DNA of 64,000 nucleotides from Flavimarina sp. Hel_I_48 (GTDB taxonomy: Bacteria > Bacteroidota > Bacteroidia > Flavobacteriales > Flavobacteriaceae). The DNA lies in assembly GCF_000733945.1 (NCBI RefSeq), contig NZ_JPOL01000002.1, forward strand, positions 2,357,001-2,421,000, in the 5' to 3' direction. The translations under genes and the position numbers were made by a program. The notes under the pieces were generated by a model. That model saw only the letters and a list, made by a program, of their open reading frames with translations, did no database searches and was not told the DNA's origin. Position 1 is the first letter of the stretch; each line of letters opens with the position of its first letter. This document shows, in pieces, positions 34,152-44,180 of this stretch.

Positions 34152-35052
34152 CCCTGTACTGCTGCATGAAAGTGTGGACGGCCTGGCGATAAAGCCAGAT
34201 GGCGTCTATGTGGATGTCACCTTTGGTGGTGGTGGGCACTCGCGTGAAATATTAAAGAGATTGGGCGATAAAGGTAGATTGTATGCCTTTGACCAGGATC
34301 GTGATGCGTTGTTGAACAAAATCGATGATGATCGTTTTGTGCTTATAGGAGAGAATTTTAGGCATATGAAGCGTTTTTTGCGTTTTAATGGAGCGGGTAA
34401 AGTTGACGGTATTTTGGGGGATTTTGGTGTTTCCTCACATCAGTTTGATGTGGCAGAACGTGGTTTCTCAACGCGTTTTGAGTCTGATCTTGATATGCGT
34501 ATGGATCAGACCCGCCCGCTATCTGCTTTTGAAGTCGTGAATACGTACGGTGAGAAAGAACTGGGCAGGGTTTTTATAGACTATGGCGAACTGCGGAACG
34601 GGCCTAAAATAGCCCGTACGATCATTTCAAAGCGTAAAGAAGAACCTGTAAAAACCTCTGAGCAACTTAAAGAATTGCTTGCGCCGTTTTTGCCCGTTAA
34701 CCGGGAGCATAAAATACTGGCACAGGTTTATCAGGCGATTCGGATTGAGGTCAACCAGGAACTGGAAGCGCTTAAGGAATTTTTACAACAAACCGAAGGC
34801 GTGCTCAAAACAAATGGCCGTCTAAGCTTGATCTCCTATCATTCGCTCGAAGATCGATTGGTGAAACGCTATATCCGTAATGGATTGTTTCAGGGAGAAC
34901 CGGAAAAAGATATGTTCGGGCACTTTGAGGTTCCTTTTAAAAAAGTTGGGAAGCTCATTGTGCCAGGTAAAAAAGAAATAAAAGAAAACAACAGGGCGCG
35001 CAGCGCAAAATTGCGCATCGCAGAAAAGGTTGATAATAAAGACAACAATTAA
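34138..35052 (+). CDS. rsmH: RsmH, 16S rRNA m4C1402 methyltransferase
   Basis: Methylates N4 of C1402 in 16S rRNA. 304 residues. N-terminal HNPVLLHESVDGL, SAM-binding VDVTFGGGGHSREIL, GILGDFGVSSHQFD, and the C-terminal SYHSLEDRLVKRYI. Its standard position directly after mraZ, with a 14-bp overlap, supports the call. Confidence 0.96.
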   Translation: MDYHNPVLLHESVDGLAIKPDGVYVDVTFGGGGHSREILKRLGDKGRLYAFDQDRDALLNKIDDDRFVLIGENFRHMKRFLRFNGAGKVDGILGDFGVSSHQFDVAERGFSTRFESDLDMRMDQTRPLSAFEVVNTYGEKELGRVFIDYGELRNGPKIARTIISKRKEEPVKTSEQLKELLAPFLPVNREHKILAQVYQAIRIEVNQELEALKEFLQQTEGVLKTNGRLSLISYHSLEDRLVKRYIRNGLFQGEPEKDMFGHFEVPFKKVGKLIVPGKKEIKENNRARSAKLRIAEKVDNKDNN

Positions 35053-35085
35053 TAATAATAACAGTATAACAGCAATAGCAAGTAG
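35045..35085 (+). promoter_or_regulatory. AAT/ATAAC-rich leader before the TTG start of ftsL
   Basis: AATTAATAATAATAACAG then TATAACAGCAATAGCAAG just before TTG 35089. Member of the leader type described at 3444; begins within the end of rsmH. Confidence 0.45.
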
Positions 35086-35088
35086 GAT

Positions 35089-35412
35089 TTGAAAAACGGC
35101 ATTTACCACATATTGAAAGGCAAATTTTTGGTAAGCGATGACGCTATGAAAAACTGGCGCATGATCATATTTCTTTCCGTTCTGGCAATTGTTATGATTG
35201 CAAGTTCGCACCGCGCAGATCGCAAAGTGCATCAAATTGCTGAATTGAATACAGATGTTAAAGCCCTGCGAAGCGAGTTTGTAGATACCCGCTTACAGGT
35301 ACGTCGTCTTATTATGGAAAGTGCCGTAACGCGTAAAGTTGCAGATCAGGGATTGCGTCCACCGCTTGTACCACCTAAAAAGATAAGAGTAAAGAAGAAT
35401 AAAGCCCAGTAG
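35089..35412 (+). CDS. ftsL: FtsL-like divisome protein
   Basis: 107 residues from TTG 35089. Short cytosolic N-terminus, one membrane helix at about 25-41 (MIIFLSVLAIVMIASS), then a periplasmic helix with leucine-zipper-like spacing (IAELNTDVKALRSEF, LQVRRLIME) and a basic Pro/Lys tail. FtsL forms a complex with FtsB/DivIC and FtsQ that activates FtsWI. Sequence conservation of FtsL is low; position between rsmH and ftsI is the main support. Confidence 0.85.
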   Translation: MKNGIYHILKGKFLVSDDAMKNWRMIIFLSVLAIVMIASSHRADRKVHQIAELNTDVKALRSEFVDTRLQVRRLIMESAVTRKVADQGLRPPLVPPKKIRVKKNKAQ

Positions 35413-35421
35413 GGCAGCTAT

Positions 35422-37413
35422 ATGGCAATAAGTGAAAAAAACATATTGAACCGTATGTACCTGGTCGCCGGGGTGCTTTTTCTTGTCGCTGTCGCAGTGG
35501 CCATAAAGCTCGTCGACATACAGGTAGTAGATGGTGATAAATATCGGGAACTTGCTGAAGAACGTACCGAGCGTATGTTTACCATTCCGGCAAACCGCGG
35601 GAATTTGTATGCTGGTGATGGTAGCCTGCTGGCAACTTCAGTGCCTAAATATGATATCCGCTTTGATGCCCTGGCACCTTCCGATACTGATTTTGAGGAA
35701 AATATAGCGGCATTGGGTAAAGGACTTTCTGGTGCCCTGGGAAGGGAATCGTCGTACTACGTAAACCTCATGCGCAGGGCGCGGGCAAATAAAAACAGAT
35801 ACCTGCTAATCACACGCAACCTTGGTTATTCGCAGTACATGAAAGTGAAAAACCTACCTCTTTTCAACAAGGGGCCATACAAAGGCGGTATCATTACAGA
35901 GCAACATATAGAGCGGGAGCATCCTCTCAATAAAATGGCGGAACGCACCGTGGGTTACGAGCGACGTGATGAGAATGGTTACTATACACGTGTAGGGCTT
36001 GAAGGGGCTTTCGGTACGTATCTGCGTGGAAAAGAAGGCAGAAGGCTTAAACAGCGTATCGCCAAAGGCCAGTGGAAGCCTATGGGTCTCAACAATATAG
36101 TAGAGCCGGAAGATGGTTATGACGTGATCTCTACAATAGATGTGAATATTCAGGATGTGGCGCACCATGCACTGCTGGGAACGTTAGAGAAATTTGAGGC
36201 AGAACACGGTTGTGTTGTGGTAATGGAGACTAAAACCGGTGAGATCAAGGCAATATCTAATTTGGGCCGCACCAGTGATGGCACCTATTATGAAGACCGC
36301 AATTATGCCGTTTATGAATCGCACGAGCCAGGTTCTACGTTTAAGCTCATGGCACTCGCAGCGGCTCTTGATGATAAAGTCATTGATAGCAGTACGGTAG
36401 TGGATACCGAAAACGGCCGTGTAAAATTTTACAATCGTACCGTTTATGATTCCCACTGGGGCGGCTACGGAAAAATTTCAGCTGCGAAAGCTTTTGAACT
36501 TTCTTCAAATACTGCTTTTGCAAAACTCATCAATGAGAGTTATAAGGACAATCCAGAACGGTTTATCAGAAGCCTTCAGGATATGGATATTGATCATAAA
36601 ATAGGTCTTTCCATAAAAGGGGAGGGCAATCCACATATTCCCATTCCCGGCGATAAAGACTGGTACGGTACCACCCTGCCGTGGATGGCATTTGGATACG
36701 GGGTTTCCCTGACGCCATTACAGATCCTTACGTTTTATAACGCTATAGCAAACGATGGGGAGATGGTAAAACCACGCTTTATCCGTGAGATTAAAAAGTG
36801 GGATGCTTCCGTAGAAAAATTTGATAAAGAAGTAATAAATCCGCAAATCTGTTCGCAGGAAACTATTGATGAGGTCAAGGTGATGATGAAAAACGTTGTG
36901 GAACGCGGTACAGCATCCAATATTTATTCGCCCAACTTCTCAATGGCCGGAAAAACGGGAACCTGCCAAACGGAATACTGGATAGAGGGAGGTAGATATA
37001 TTGCCTCATTTGCAGGTTATTTCCCCGCTGAAAACCCTGAATATTCCTGTATCGTGGTGGTTCATAAACCCAACAAAAAACTAGGCTATTATGGTAATGT
37101 GGTCGCTGCACCGGTTTTTAAACAAATTGCCCAGAAAATCTACAGTGATACACCGCTCGTTGATGAGGTAGAATTGCCCAAAGTAAACACGACCGCCGTA
37201 GATCAGGATTATGAAGCATATTACAAAAAAGTGCAAAAGGGGTACGCCACGGTGCCAAATGTAAAAGGAATGAGCGGTATGGATGCAGTTTCCCTTTTAG
37301 AAAACATGGGCCTTAAAGTTCATTTTAAAGGAACTGGAAAAGTAGAGCTACAATCCCTAATACCGGGTGAAAAAGTAGCTAAAAACCAACAAATAACACT
37401 GCAATTGTCATGA
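35422..37413 (+). CDS. ftsI: FtsI/PBP3-type peptidoglycan transpeptidase with PASTA domain
   Basis: Septal cross-linking enzyme. 663 residues: cytosolic tip and membrane anchor (about 12-30, LVAGVLFLVAVAVAIKLVDI), dimerisation domain from about 45, transpeptidase with S305 in GSTFKLM, SSNTAF for SxN and KTG at 511-513, and one C-terminal PASTA domain (VPNVKGMSGMDAVSLLENMG) from about 610. PASTA-bearing FtsI is usual in Bacteroidota. Overlaps murE by 4 bp. Confidence 0.94.
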   Translation: MAISEKNILNRMYLVAGVLFLVAVAVAIKLVDIQVVDGDKYRELAEERTERMFTIPANRGNLYAGDGSLLATSVPKYDIRFDALAPSDTDFEENIAALGKGLSGALGRESSYYVNLMRRARANKNRYLLITRNLGYSQYMKVKNLPLFNKGPYKGGIITEQHIEREHPLNKMAERTVGYERRDENGYYTRVGLEGAFGTYLRGKEGRRLKQRIAKGQWKPMGLNNIVEPEDGYDVISTIDVNIQDVAHHALLGTLEKFEAEHGCVVVMETKTGEIKAISNLGRTSDGTYYEDRNYAVYESHEPGSTFKLMALAAALDDKVIDSSTVVDTENGRVKFYNRTVYDSHWGGYGKISAAKAFELSSNTAFAKLINESYKDNPERFIRSLQDMDIDHKIGLSIKGEGNPHIPIPGDKDWYGTTLPWMAFGYGVSLTPLQILTFYNAIANDGEMVKPRFIREIKKWDASVEKFDKEVINPQICSQETIDEVKVMMKNVVERGTASNIYSPNFSMAGKTGTCQTEYWIEGGRYIASFAGYFPAENPEYSCIVVVHKPNKKLGYYGNVVAAPVFKQIAQKIYSDTPLVDEVELPKVNTTAVDQDYEAYYKKVQKGYATVPNVKGMSGMDAVSLLENMGLKVHFKGTGKVELQSLIPGEKVAKNQQITLQLS

Positions 37414-38873
37414 ATATACTAAAAGACATATTGTACAAAGTTACCCTTGATTCTGTCGTAGGGAGTACTATCGTGGCGGTCACTTCTATTCATTATGACT
37501 CACGACAAGTCGGTTTGAATGACGTTTTCGTAGCCATTAAAGGTACACACAGTGATGGACACGATTATATAAAAAAGGCAGAAGACGCCGGGGCGATTGC
37601 TATTGTTTGTGAAACCTTGCCAAAGCGTTTTGTAAATGGGATTACCTATATAAAGACAAACAATACGCACAGTGCGCTGGCGATCATGGCGGCCAATTTT
37701 TATGAACATCCTTCAGAAAACCTGAAACTGGTGGGAATTACCGGTACTAATGGTAAAACGACCATCGCTAGCCTTTTGCACCGTCTTTTTGCTGATGCAG
37801 GTTATAAAACGGGACTGCTTTCCACCGTGAAAATTGTTGTTGGCGATACAGAACATAAGGCAACGCATACCACGCCAGATCCACTTGTGATCAATAAATA
37901 CCTAAGCGAAATGAACGCTGCCGGGGTAGAATTCTGCTTTATGGAAGTGAGTTCGCACGGTATCCATCAGAAGCGCACCGAAGGTTTGCATTTTGCCGGC
38001 GGAATTTTTACCAATCTTACGCATGATCACCTGGATTACCATGACACCTTCGCAGAATATCGCGATGTTAAAAAAGCATTCTTTGATAATTTGCCCAAAA
38101 CTGCTTTTGCACTGGTAAACGTAGACGATAAGAATGGTCAGATTATGGTGCAAAATACCAGGGCTAAAAAAGTGACCTACGCATTAAAATCATATGCTGA
38201 CTATAAAGCACTGATTTTAGAAAATCAATTTTCTGGCTTGCTGCTCAAAATTAATGGCAATGAAGTCTGGTCAAAGTTGATAGGCACTTTCAACGCGTAC
38301 AATCTTTTGGCCATTTACGCCACGGCAGATTTGCTGGGTCTTGAGGAAATGGAGGCCCTCCAGCTTATTAGCGGACTAAAAAGTGTGAGTGGCCGGTTTC
38401 AATATTTTATTTCTGAAAGAAAAATTACCGCGATCGTTGATTATGCCCATACGCCAGATGCGCTGCAAAATGTGTTGGAGACCATAAATGACATTCGTAC
38501 AAAAAACGAAGAACTTATTACCGTTGTGGGTTGTGGTGGCGACCGCGATAAGACAAAAAGGCCAAAAATGGCAAATATAGCCTCAACGCTAAGCACAAAG
38601 GCGATTCTCACCAGTGATAATCCCCGTACCGAAAACCCGGAAACCATTATTGAAGAAATGGAAAATGGTGTGGAACCTTTAAATGTAAAGAAAATTCTAA
38701 GTATCACAAACAGGAAGCAGGCCATTAAAACGGCTTGCCAGATGGCGCAGGAAAATGACATTATCCTCATAGCCGGTAAAGGCCACGAGACCTATCAGGA
38801 AGTAAATGGCGTGCGCAGTGATTTTGACGATTACAAAATAGTAAAAGAGCTTTTAAGCGAACTTAATAAATAG
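37410..38873 (+). CDS. murE: UDP-MurNAc-L-Ala-D-Glu:meso-DAP ligase
   Basis: Adds the third amino acid to the peptidoglycan stem. 487 residues. ATP-binding GITGTNGKTTIASLL, THTTPDPL, the Mur-family EVSSHGIHQ, and the specificity motif DNPRTENP near the C-terminus; DNPR marks meso-diaminopimelate as substrate. GKGHETYQ is conserved at the end. ATG overlaps the ftsI stop (ATGA). Confidence 0.96.
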   Translation: MNILKDILYKVTLDSVVGSTIVAVTSIHYDSRQVGLNDVFVAIKGTHSDGHDYIKKAEDAGAIAIVCETLPKRFVNGITYIKTNNTHSALAIMAANFYEHPSENLKLVGITGTNGKTTIASLLHRLFADAGYKTGLLSTVKIVVGDTEHKATHTTPDPLVINKYLSEMNAAGVEFCFMEVSSHGIHQKRTEGLHFAGGIFTNLTHDHLDYHDTFAEYRDVKKAFFDNLPKTAFALVNVDDKNGQIMVQNTRAKKVTYALKSYADYKALILENQFSGLLLKINGNEVWSKLIGTFNAYNLLAIYATADLLGLEEMEALQLISGLKSVSGRFQYFISERKITAIVDYAHTPDALQNVLETINDIRTKNEELITVVGCGGDRDKTKRPKMANIASTLSTKAILTSDNPRTENPETIIEEMENGVEPLNVKKILSITNRKQAIKTACQMAQENDIILIAGKGHETYQEVNGVRSDFDDYKIVKELLSELNK

Positions 38874-38910
38874 CAGTTTCCGGCAGTTGGCGGAACAATG
38901 ATTAACACTT

Positions 38911-40143
38911 ATGTTGTACTACTTGTTTGATTATTTAGAGCAGCAATATAACCTGACGGGAGCCAGTCTTTTTGGTTTTATCTCGTTCCGGGCATCCCTT
39001 GCTATTCTACTTTCCCTTGCGATTTCTACCATCTGGGGAAAGAGGATCATACTGTATTTACAGCGCAAACAATTGGGCGAATCCATACGCGATCTAGGCC
39101 TTGAAGGTCAGGTAGAAAAAGCGGGAACCCCTACCATGGGCGGTCTGATTATTATTATAGCTACGCTGATCCCCGTAGTGCTTTTTGCCAGGCTTGATAA
39201 TATTTATGTGCTCCTGCTTATAGTCACTACTTTGTGGATGGGAGCTATAGGATTTCTGGATGATTATTTAAAAATCAAGCAAAAAAACAAAGAAGGCCTT
39301 GCCGGAAAATTTAAAATCATAGGTCAGGTAGGATTGGGCGTTATTGTGGGCGCAACCATTTTCTTTCATCCGGATATCACGATAAAAGAAGAGATGGCAA
39401 ATTCAAAAAATAAGCAGGAACTCCTTACCCAGAACAGTGAAGATGAATTTTCTGGAGAAGAAAAATCGCTTACCACCACCATTCCTTTTGTAAAGAACAA
39501 TGAAGTGGATTATGCCAAGATCGTGAGTTGGCTGGGGGATGAATATGTGAAATATGCATGGCTCATTTTTATACCTATCGTAATTTTTATAGTTACGGCG
39601 GTTTCCAATGGAGCAAACCTTACGGATGGTATTGATGGGCTGGCGGCAGGATCTTCGGCAATAATTGTATTGACGCTGGGACTTTTTGCATGGATTTCGG
39701 GTAACATTATATTCAGTGATTACCTCAATGTAATGTTTATACCGCGTACCGGTGAAATGGTGATTTTCATTACCGCTTTTGCGGGAGCATTAGTAGGTTT
39801 TATATGGTACAATACGTATCCCGCCCAGGTTTTTATGGGCGATACCGGCAGTCTTACCATAGGTGGTGTCATTGCGGTAATCGCGATCGCTATAAGAAAA
39901 GAATTGCTTATACCCATTCTCTGTGGAATTTTCTTTATGGAAACGCTTTCGGTGGTTTTGCAGGTTAGCTGGTTTAAGTACACAAAGAAAAAAACGGGAG
40001 AAGGCAGGCGTATTTTCCTGATGTCACCTTTACACCATCATTATCAAAAACGAGGATTGCACGAGAGTAAAATCGTTGTGAGGTTTTGGATTATTGGCAT
40101 TTTACTGGCAATTATCACCATTGTAACCTTAAAAATCAGGTAA
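38911..40143 (+). CDS. mraY: Phospho-MurNAc-pentapeptide translocase
   Basis: Transfers phospho-MurNAc-pentapeptide to undecaprenyl phosphate, forming lipid I at the inner membrane. 410 residues with about ten membrane helices, against about 360 in E. coli; the extra length is a charged insert at about 160-205 ([25 protein letters not shown]), typical of Bacteroidota. Visible: [38 protein letters not shown] and [10 protein letters not shown]. Confidence 0.96.
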   Translation: MLYYLFDYLEQQYNLTGASLFGFISFRASLAILLSLAISTIWGKRIILYLQRKQLGESIRDLGLEGQVEKAGTPTMGGLIIIIATLIPVVLFARLDNIYVLLLIVTTLWMGAIGFLDDYLKIKQKNKEGLAGKFKIIGQVGLGVIVGATIFFHPDITIKEEMANSKNKQELLTQNSEDEFSGEEKSLTTTIPFVKNNEVDYAKIVSWLGDEYVKYAWLIFIPIVIFIVTAVSNGANLTDGIDGLAAGSSAIIVLTLGLFAWISGNIIFSDYLNVMFIPRTGEMVIFITAFAGALVGFIWYNTYPAQVFMGDTGSLTIGGVIAVIAIAIRKELLIPILCGIFFMETLSVVLQVSWFKYTKKKTGEGRRIFLMSPLHHHYQKRGLHESKIVVRFWIIGILLAIITIVTLKIR

Positions 40144-40145
40144 AA

Positions 40146-41483
40146 ATGGCAAAAAAATTGATCATACTTGGTGGCGGTGAATCTGGGATTGGTGCCGCTT
40201 TATTGGGTAAAAAGGAAGGTTTTGAAGTGTTTGTATCTGATTTTGGTAAAATCAAAACCAAGTACAAAGATGTTCTTATAAATAATGCCATTGAATGGGA
40301 AGAAGGTGGTCATAGTGAATCCCGAATCCTAACGGCTGATGCGGTAGTTAAGAGTCCGGGGATTCCTGATAAAGCCCCGCTTATCGTTTCGCTTAAAGCG
40401 GAAGGAATCCCAGTGATTTCAGAAATTGAATTTGCTTCAAGATATACGAAAGCGAATTTGATCGCGATCACGGGCAGTAACGGGAAGACCACGACCACCT
40501 CAATGGTAGCGCATATTTTAAAGGTAGCGGGCTTAAAAAGTATTGCTGCCGGAAACATAGGAGATAGTTTCGCAAGAGGAGTGGCAGAAAAGGATATTGA
40601 AAATTATGTGCTTGAAATCAGCAGTTTTCAGCTGGATGGGATCGTTGATTTTGCCCCGCATATTGCAATAATCACAAACATTACCCCAGACCATCTGGAT
40701 CGGTATGAGTACAAATTTGAAAACTACATCGCATCAAAATTCAGGATTGCGATGAACCAGACCGAAAGTGATTATCTCATCTATGATGCAGATGATACGG
40801 TGATCACAGACTGGCTTGAAAAGCATCCCGTCAAGGCACGGCTGCTTCCATTTTCGGTATTAAAAAAAGTAAAAGAAGGGGCTTATTTGGCCAACGATAA
40901 AATAATAATAGAAATAGACAATAACCAACTTACTATGTCAACAGCAAATCTATCCATGAAGGGTGTGCACAATACAAAAAACGCAATGGCAGCAGCAACG
41001 GCCTCGCGCCTGCTTAGTATCCGCAAGGCGACCATACGGGAAAGCCTGGAAGGTTTTCAGGGTGTTGAACACCGCCTGGAACAAGTTTTAAAGATCAATA
41101 ATGTTTCCTATATCAATGATTCTAAGGCGACAAACGTAAACGCAACTTTTTACGCGTTGGATAGCATGACCGCACCTACCGTCTGGATCGTGGGAGGGAC
41201 AGATAAAGGCAATGATTACAAAGACCTTTTTCCACTGGTAAATGAGAAAGTGAAAGCGATCATCTGCCTGGGTGTAGACAACAGAAAGCTGATGGACACT
41301 TTTTCCAATATGGTAGATGTGATCATTGAAACGCAGAGTGTGGTAGAAGCCACTAAAATCGCCTACAAATTGGCCAACAAAGGCGAAAATGTTTTGCTTT
41401 CACCAGCATGTGCAAGTTTTGACTTGTTTGAAAATTATGAAGACCGGGGCAGACAGTTCAAAGAAGCGGTAAGAAACCTCTAG
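40146..41483 (+). CDS. murD: UDP-MurNAc-L-alanine:D-glutamate ligase
   Basis: Adds D-Glu to the stem peptide. 445 residues from ATG 40146 (MAKKLIILGGGESGIGAALL), 2 bp after mraY. An upstream in-frame ATG at 40086 lies inside mraY and is rejected. ITGSNGKTTTTSM is the ATP loop; LEISSFQLD and VEHRLE are Mur ligase motifs. A dispersed palindrome starts directly after its TAG. Confidence 0.96.
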   Translation: MAKKLIILGGGESGIGAALLGKKEGFEVFVSDFGKIKTKYKDVLINNAIEWEEGGHSESRILTADAVVKSPGIPDKAPLIVSLKAEGIPVISEIEFASRYTKANLIAITGSNGKTTTTSMVAHILKVAGLKSIAAGNIGDSFARGVAEKDIENYVLEISSFQLDGIVDFAPHIAIITNITPDHLDRYEYKFENYIASKFRIAMNQTESDYLIYDADDTVITDWLEKHPVKARLLPFSVLKKVKEGAYLANDKIIIEIDNNQLTMSTANLSMKGVHNTKNAMAAATASRLLSIRKATIRESLEGFQGVEHRLEQVLKINNVSYINDSKATNVNATFYALDSMTAPTVWIVGGTDKGNDYKDLFPLVNEKVKAIICLGVDNRKLMDTFSNMVDVIIETQSVVEATKIAYKLANKGENVLLSPACASFDLFENYEDRGRQFKEAVRNL

Positions 41484-41507
41484 TCCCACTAACCCCCAAA
41501 GGGGGAA
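41484..41507. repeat. Dispersed palindromic repeat abutting the murD stop
   Basis: TCCCACTAACCCCC then AAAGGGGGAA, beginning at the base after TAG 41481-41483. Same family as 6820-6843 and 42815-42837. Confidence 0.75.
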
Positions 41508-41563
41508 GTTTAAAGTAGGGTTTAAAAAATGACCTGAAAATGTAGAAAATCCAAGTTTTCGGA

Positions 41564-41595
41564 ACAAATAATAATAGCAATAAAAATAGTAATAC
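41564..41595 (+). promoter_or_regulatory. AAT/AATAG-rich leader before the GTG start of ftsW
   Basis: CAAATAATAATAGCAAT then AAAAATAGTAATA, 7 nt before GTG 41603. Member of the leader type described at 3444. Confidence 0.45.
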
Positions 41596-41602
41596 GGAGT
41601 AC

Positions 41603-42814
41603 GTGAGCAAATCGTGGAACATCATAACAAATTTAAAGGGAGACCGTGCGATCTGGGCCATAGTGGCTTTTCTTGCACTGTTTTCTTTTTTGCCTGTTTA
41701 TAGTGCCAGCAGTAACCTGGCCTATTTATATGGGGATGGGGATACCATTGGTTTTTTGGTGCGGCATTTTATGCATTTGGTACTTGGTTTTGCCATAATT
41801 TATGGTGTTCACCGCGTGCCTTATCACTATTTTAAAGGATTGTCCATTATCCTGCTACCGGTAATTCTTATTTTATTGATCGTGACCCTGGCGCAGGGAA
41901 CGACCATAGATGGGGCGAATGCCAGCCGGTGGATACAGGTACCATTCGTGGGGTTCACCTTCCAGACATCAACGCTTGCGGCAGTAGTGCTTATGGTTTA
42001 TGTGGCGCGTTACCTGTCTAAAATTCAGGATAGGGAAATAACTTTTAAGGAAAGCCTGTTGCCCTTGTGGTTGCCGGTAGGTGTTATGTTGGCCCTTATA
42101 TTACCGGCCAACTTTTCCACGACCGCCATCATTGCTGCGATGACCTTTACCTTATTATTTATAGGGGGTTATCCGTTAAAATATTTGGGATCTATGTTGC
42201 TCGTTGGTTTCTTTTTACTTGCGTTTTTTGTGGTTGCTGCAAAAGCGTTTCCGAAGGCCTTTCCCAACCGGGTGGATACCTGGATGGCGCGGGTAGACAG
42301 CTTTACGGATAATGTAGATACTGAAGCAGATTATCAGATTGAAAAAGCGAAAATCGCGATTGCTACAGGCGGAGTCATGGGGCTGGGACCTGGGAAAAGT
42401 GTTCAGAAAAACTTTTTACCACAAAGTACCTCAGATTTTATTTTTGCGATCATTGTTGAAGAATGGGGACTTCTGGGCGGTATGACGTTAATGCTGCTCT
42501 ATTTATTGCTGTTATTTAGGATTGTCATCGTAGCATTTAAATCCCCCAGCGTTTTTGGGAAACTGGTCGCGCTGGGTGTAGGGTTGCCCATTGTTTTTCA
42601 GGCGTTGATCAATATGGCGGTTGCGGTAGAATTATTTCCGGTAACCGGGCAAACCTTACCCATGGTGAGTAGCGGTGGTACCTCCATATGGATGACCTGC
42701 CTGGCGATAGGCATTATATTAAGTGTAAGCGCAAAACGGGAAGAAATCAGGGCACAGGAAGAAAAGGCCGAAGAAGAAATGAATCCGCTTGAGGTATTGA
42801 GTGAAGCGCTGTAA
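41603..42814 (+). CDS. ftsW: FtsW, septal peptidoglycan glycosyltransferase (SEDS)
   Basis: Polymerises lipid II at the septum together with FtsI. 403 residues from GTG 41603, about ten membrane helices. SEDS motifs: DGANASRWIQVPF, ATGGVMGLGPGKS, LPQSTSDFIFAIIVEEWG with the catalytic-type Asp, and PMVSSGGTS near the C-terminus. A repeat begins immediately after its TAA. Confidence 0.94.
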   Translation: MSKSWNIITNLKGDRAIWAIVAFLALFSFLPVYSASSNLAYLYGDGDTIGFLVRHFMHLVLGFAIIYGVHRVPYHYFKGLSIILLPVILILLIVTLAQGTTIDGANASRWIQVPFVGFTFQTSTLAAVVLMVYVARYLSKIQDREITFKESLLPLWLPVGVMLALILPANFSTTAIIAAMTFTLLFIGGYPLKYLGSMLLVGFFLLAFFVVAAKAFPKAFPNRVDTWMARVDSFTDNVDTEADYQIEKAKIAIATGGVMGLGPGKSVQKNFLPQSTSDFIFAIIVEEWGLLGGMTLMLLYLLLLFRIVIVAFKSPSVFGKLVALGVGLPIVFQALINMAVAVELFPVTGQTLPMVSSGGTSIWMTCLAIGIILSVSAKREEIRAQEEKAEEEMNPLEVLSEAL

Positions 42815-42837
42815 TCCCCCTAACCCCCTAAGGGGAA
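42815..42837. repeat. Dispersed palindromic repeat abutting the ftsW stop
   Basis: TCCCCCTAACCCCC then TAAGGGGAA, starting at the base after TAA 42812-42814. Confidence 0.75.
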
Positions 42838-42874
42838 TTGAAAATTTGGTCAGTTAATAATCAGTTTTCAGCTG

Positions 42875-42907
42875 AAATAATAATAGAAATAACAATAATA
42901 ATAATAG
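42875..42907 (+). promoter_or_regulatory. AAT/AATAG-rich leader before the TTG start of murG
   Basis: AAATAATAATAGAAAT then AACAATAATAATAATAG, one base before TTG 42909. Clearest member of the leader type described at 3444. Confidence 0.5.
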
Positions 42908-42908
42908 T

Positions 42909-44009
42909 TTGAAACCCTACAGATTCATCATATCAGGCGGCGGTACCGGCGGGCATATTTACCCGGCGCTGGCAATTGCCGATGGTCTCAAAGTGAAATA
43001 TCCAGATGCGGAATTTCTCTTTGTGGGGGCACGTGACCGTATGGAAATGGAAAAAGTACCCCAGGCTGGGTATACTATTAAAGGTTTGTGGATCACCGGG
43101 ATCAAGAGGGAACTTACCCTTTCCAACCTTATGTTTCCATTGAAGTTGATAAGTAGCTTATTGGCTTCGGTAAAAATTATAAAAACGTTCAAACCTGATG
43201 TGGTAATAGGGACGGGAGGTTTTGCCAGCGGTCCATTGTTGCAGGCGGCAAACTCTAAAAATATACCCACGCTTATACAGGAGCAAAATTCGTATGCGGG
43301 GGTGACCAATAAGTTGCTGAGCAAAAAAGCCAAGAAAATCTGTGTTGCCTATGACAATATGCAGGCATTTTTCCCTAAGGAAAAGATAGTAAAAACGGGA
43401 AATCCCGTACGTCAGGACCTGCTTGAAATCAATGATAAGCGAAGAGACGGACAGATAAAATTTAGATTAGAAGAAGGAAAACAAACCCTTTTAGTTCTTG
43501 GCGGAAGCCTTGGAGCACGAGCGATCAATGCGTTCGTTTCAAAAAATTTAGACTATATCCTTGCGCAGGGAGTGCAGGTGATCTGGCAGACCGGTAAATT
43601 ATATTATGAGCAATATAAAGAGAATGACACGTTAGAAAATGTAACCGTGCTGGCGTATATAGATACAATGAATTTGGCCTATGCCGCTGCAGATCTTATC
43701 ATCAGCAGGGCCGGGGCAGGATCTGTTTCTGAACTTTGTATAGTGGGCAAACCGGTGATTTTTATACCCTCACCTAATGTTGCAGAAGATCACCAGACTA
43801 AAAATGCCCAGGCGATCGCAACAAAGGATGCTGCTATTTTACTGGCTGAAAAAGAACTTGAAACGCAGTTCAAACCCATATTTGACGAACTCGTAAAAAA
43901 TCCGGAAAAGCGCCGAAAATTAGGTGAAAACATAAACAAATTGGCACTTCCCCATGCTACAGATGACATTATTGAGGAAGTGGAAAAGATGATTTTACGA
44001 AAAGAATAG
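42909..44009 (+). CDS. murG: MurG, lipid II-forming N-acetylglucosaminyltransferase
   Basis: Adds GlcNAc to lipid I at the cytoplasmic membrane face. 366 residues from TTG 42909. GT-B fold: [17 protein letters not shown] at the N-terminus, [37 protein letters not shown], and the UDP-GlcNAc site [12 protein letters not shown]. Followed by a tandem GAATAGA repeat and a dispersed repeat before murC. Confidence 0.96.
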   Translation: MKPYRFIISGGGTGGHIYPALAIADGLKVKYPDAEFLFVGARDRMEMEKVPQAGYTIKGLWITGIKRELTLSNLMFPLKLISSLLASVKIIKTFKPDVVIGTGGFASGPLLQAANSKNIPTLIQEQNSYAGVTNKLLSKKAKKICVAYDNMQAFFPKEKIVKTGNPVRQDLLEINDKRRDGQIKFRLEEGKQTLLVLGGSLGARAINAFVSKNLDYILAQGVQVIWQTGKLYYEQYKENDTLENVTVLAYIDTMNLAYAAADLIISRAGAGSVSELCIVGKPVIFIPSPNVAEDHQTKNAQAIATKDAAILLAEKELETQFKPIFDELVKNPEKRRKLGENINKLALPHATDDIIEEVEKMILRKE

Positions 44010-44050
44010 AGAATAGAGAATAGAGAATAAAGAATAAAGAGAAGAGAGAG
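44002..44050. repeat. GAATAGA-type tandem repeat
   Basis: Seven-base units (AGAATAG, then AGAATAA and purine-rich variants) repeated about six times, starting within the last codons of murG. Confidence 0.75.
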
Positions 44051-44064
44051 GAAAATAAATTAGA

Positions 44065-44180
44065 ATGTCACTTCGAGTGTTTTCGGTCGGAGCGTTAGCG
44101 AAGATCGAAAAAGTATCGAGAAGGAGTTTTTTTGAGTGAAGCGATAGTGGAAATCAAAAATGTATCGAGAAGTGATTTGG
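44065..44180. repeat. Dispersed CACTTCGAG/TATCGAGAAGTG element upstream of murC
   Basis: Begins TCACTTCGAGTG near 44067 and ends TGTATCGAGAAGTG near 44174, with an internal GTATCGAGAAG near 44115. The ends are near-complementary, so the element can fold. From memory this type (GTCACTTCGAG ... GTATCGAGAAG) is scattered through flavobacterial intergenic regions; not verified here. Confidence 0.6.
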
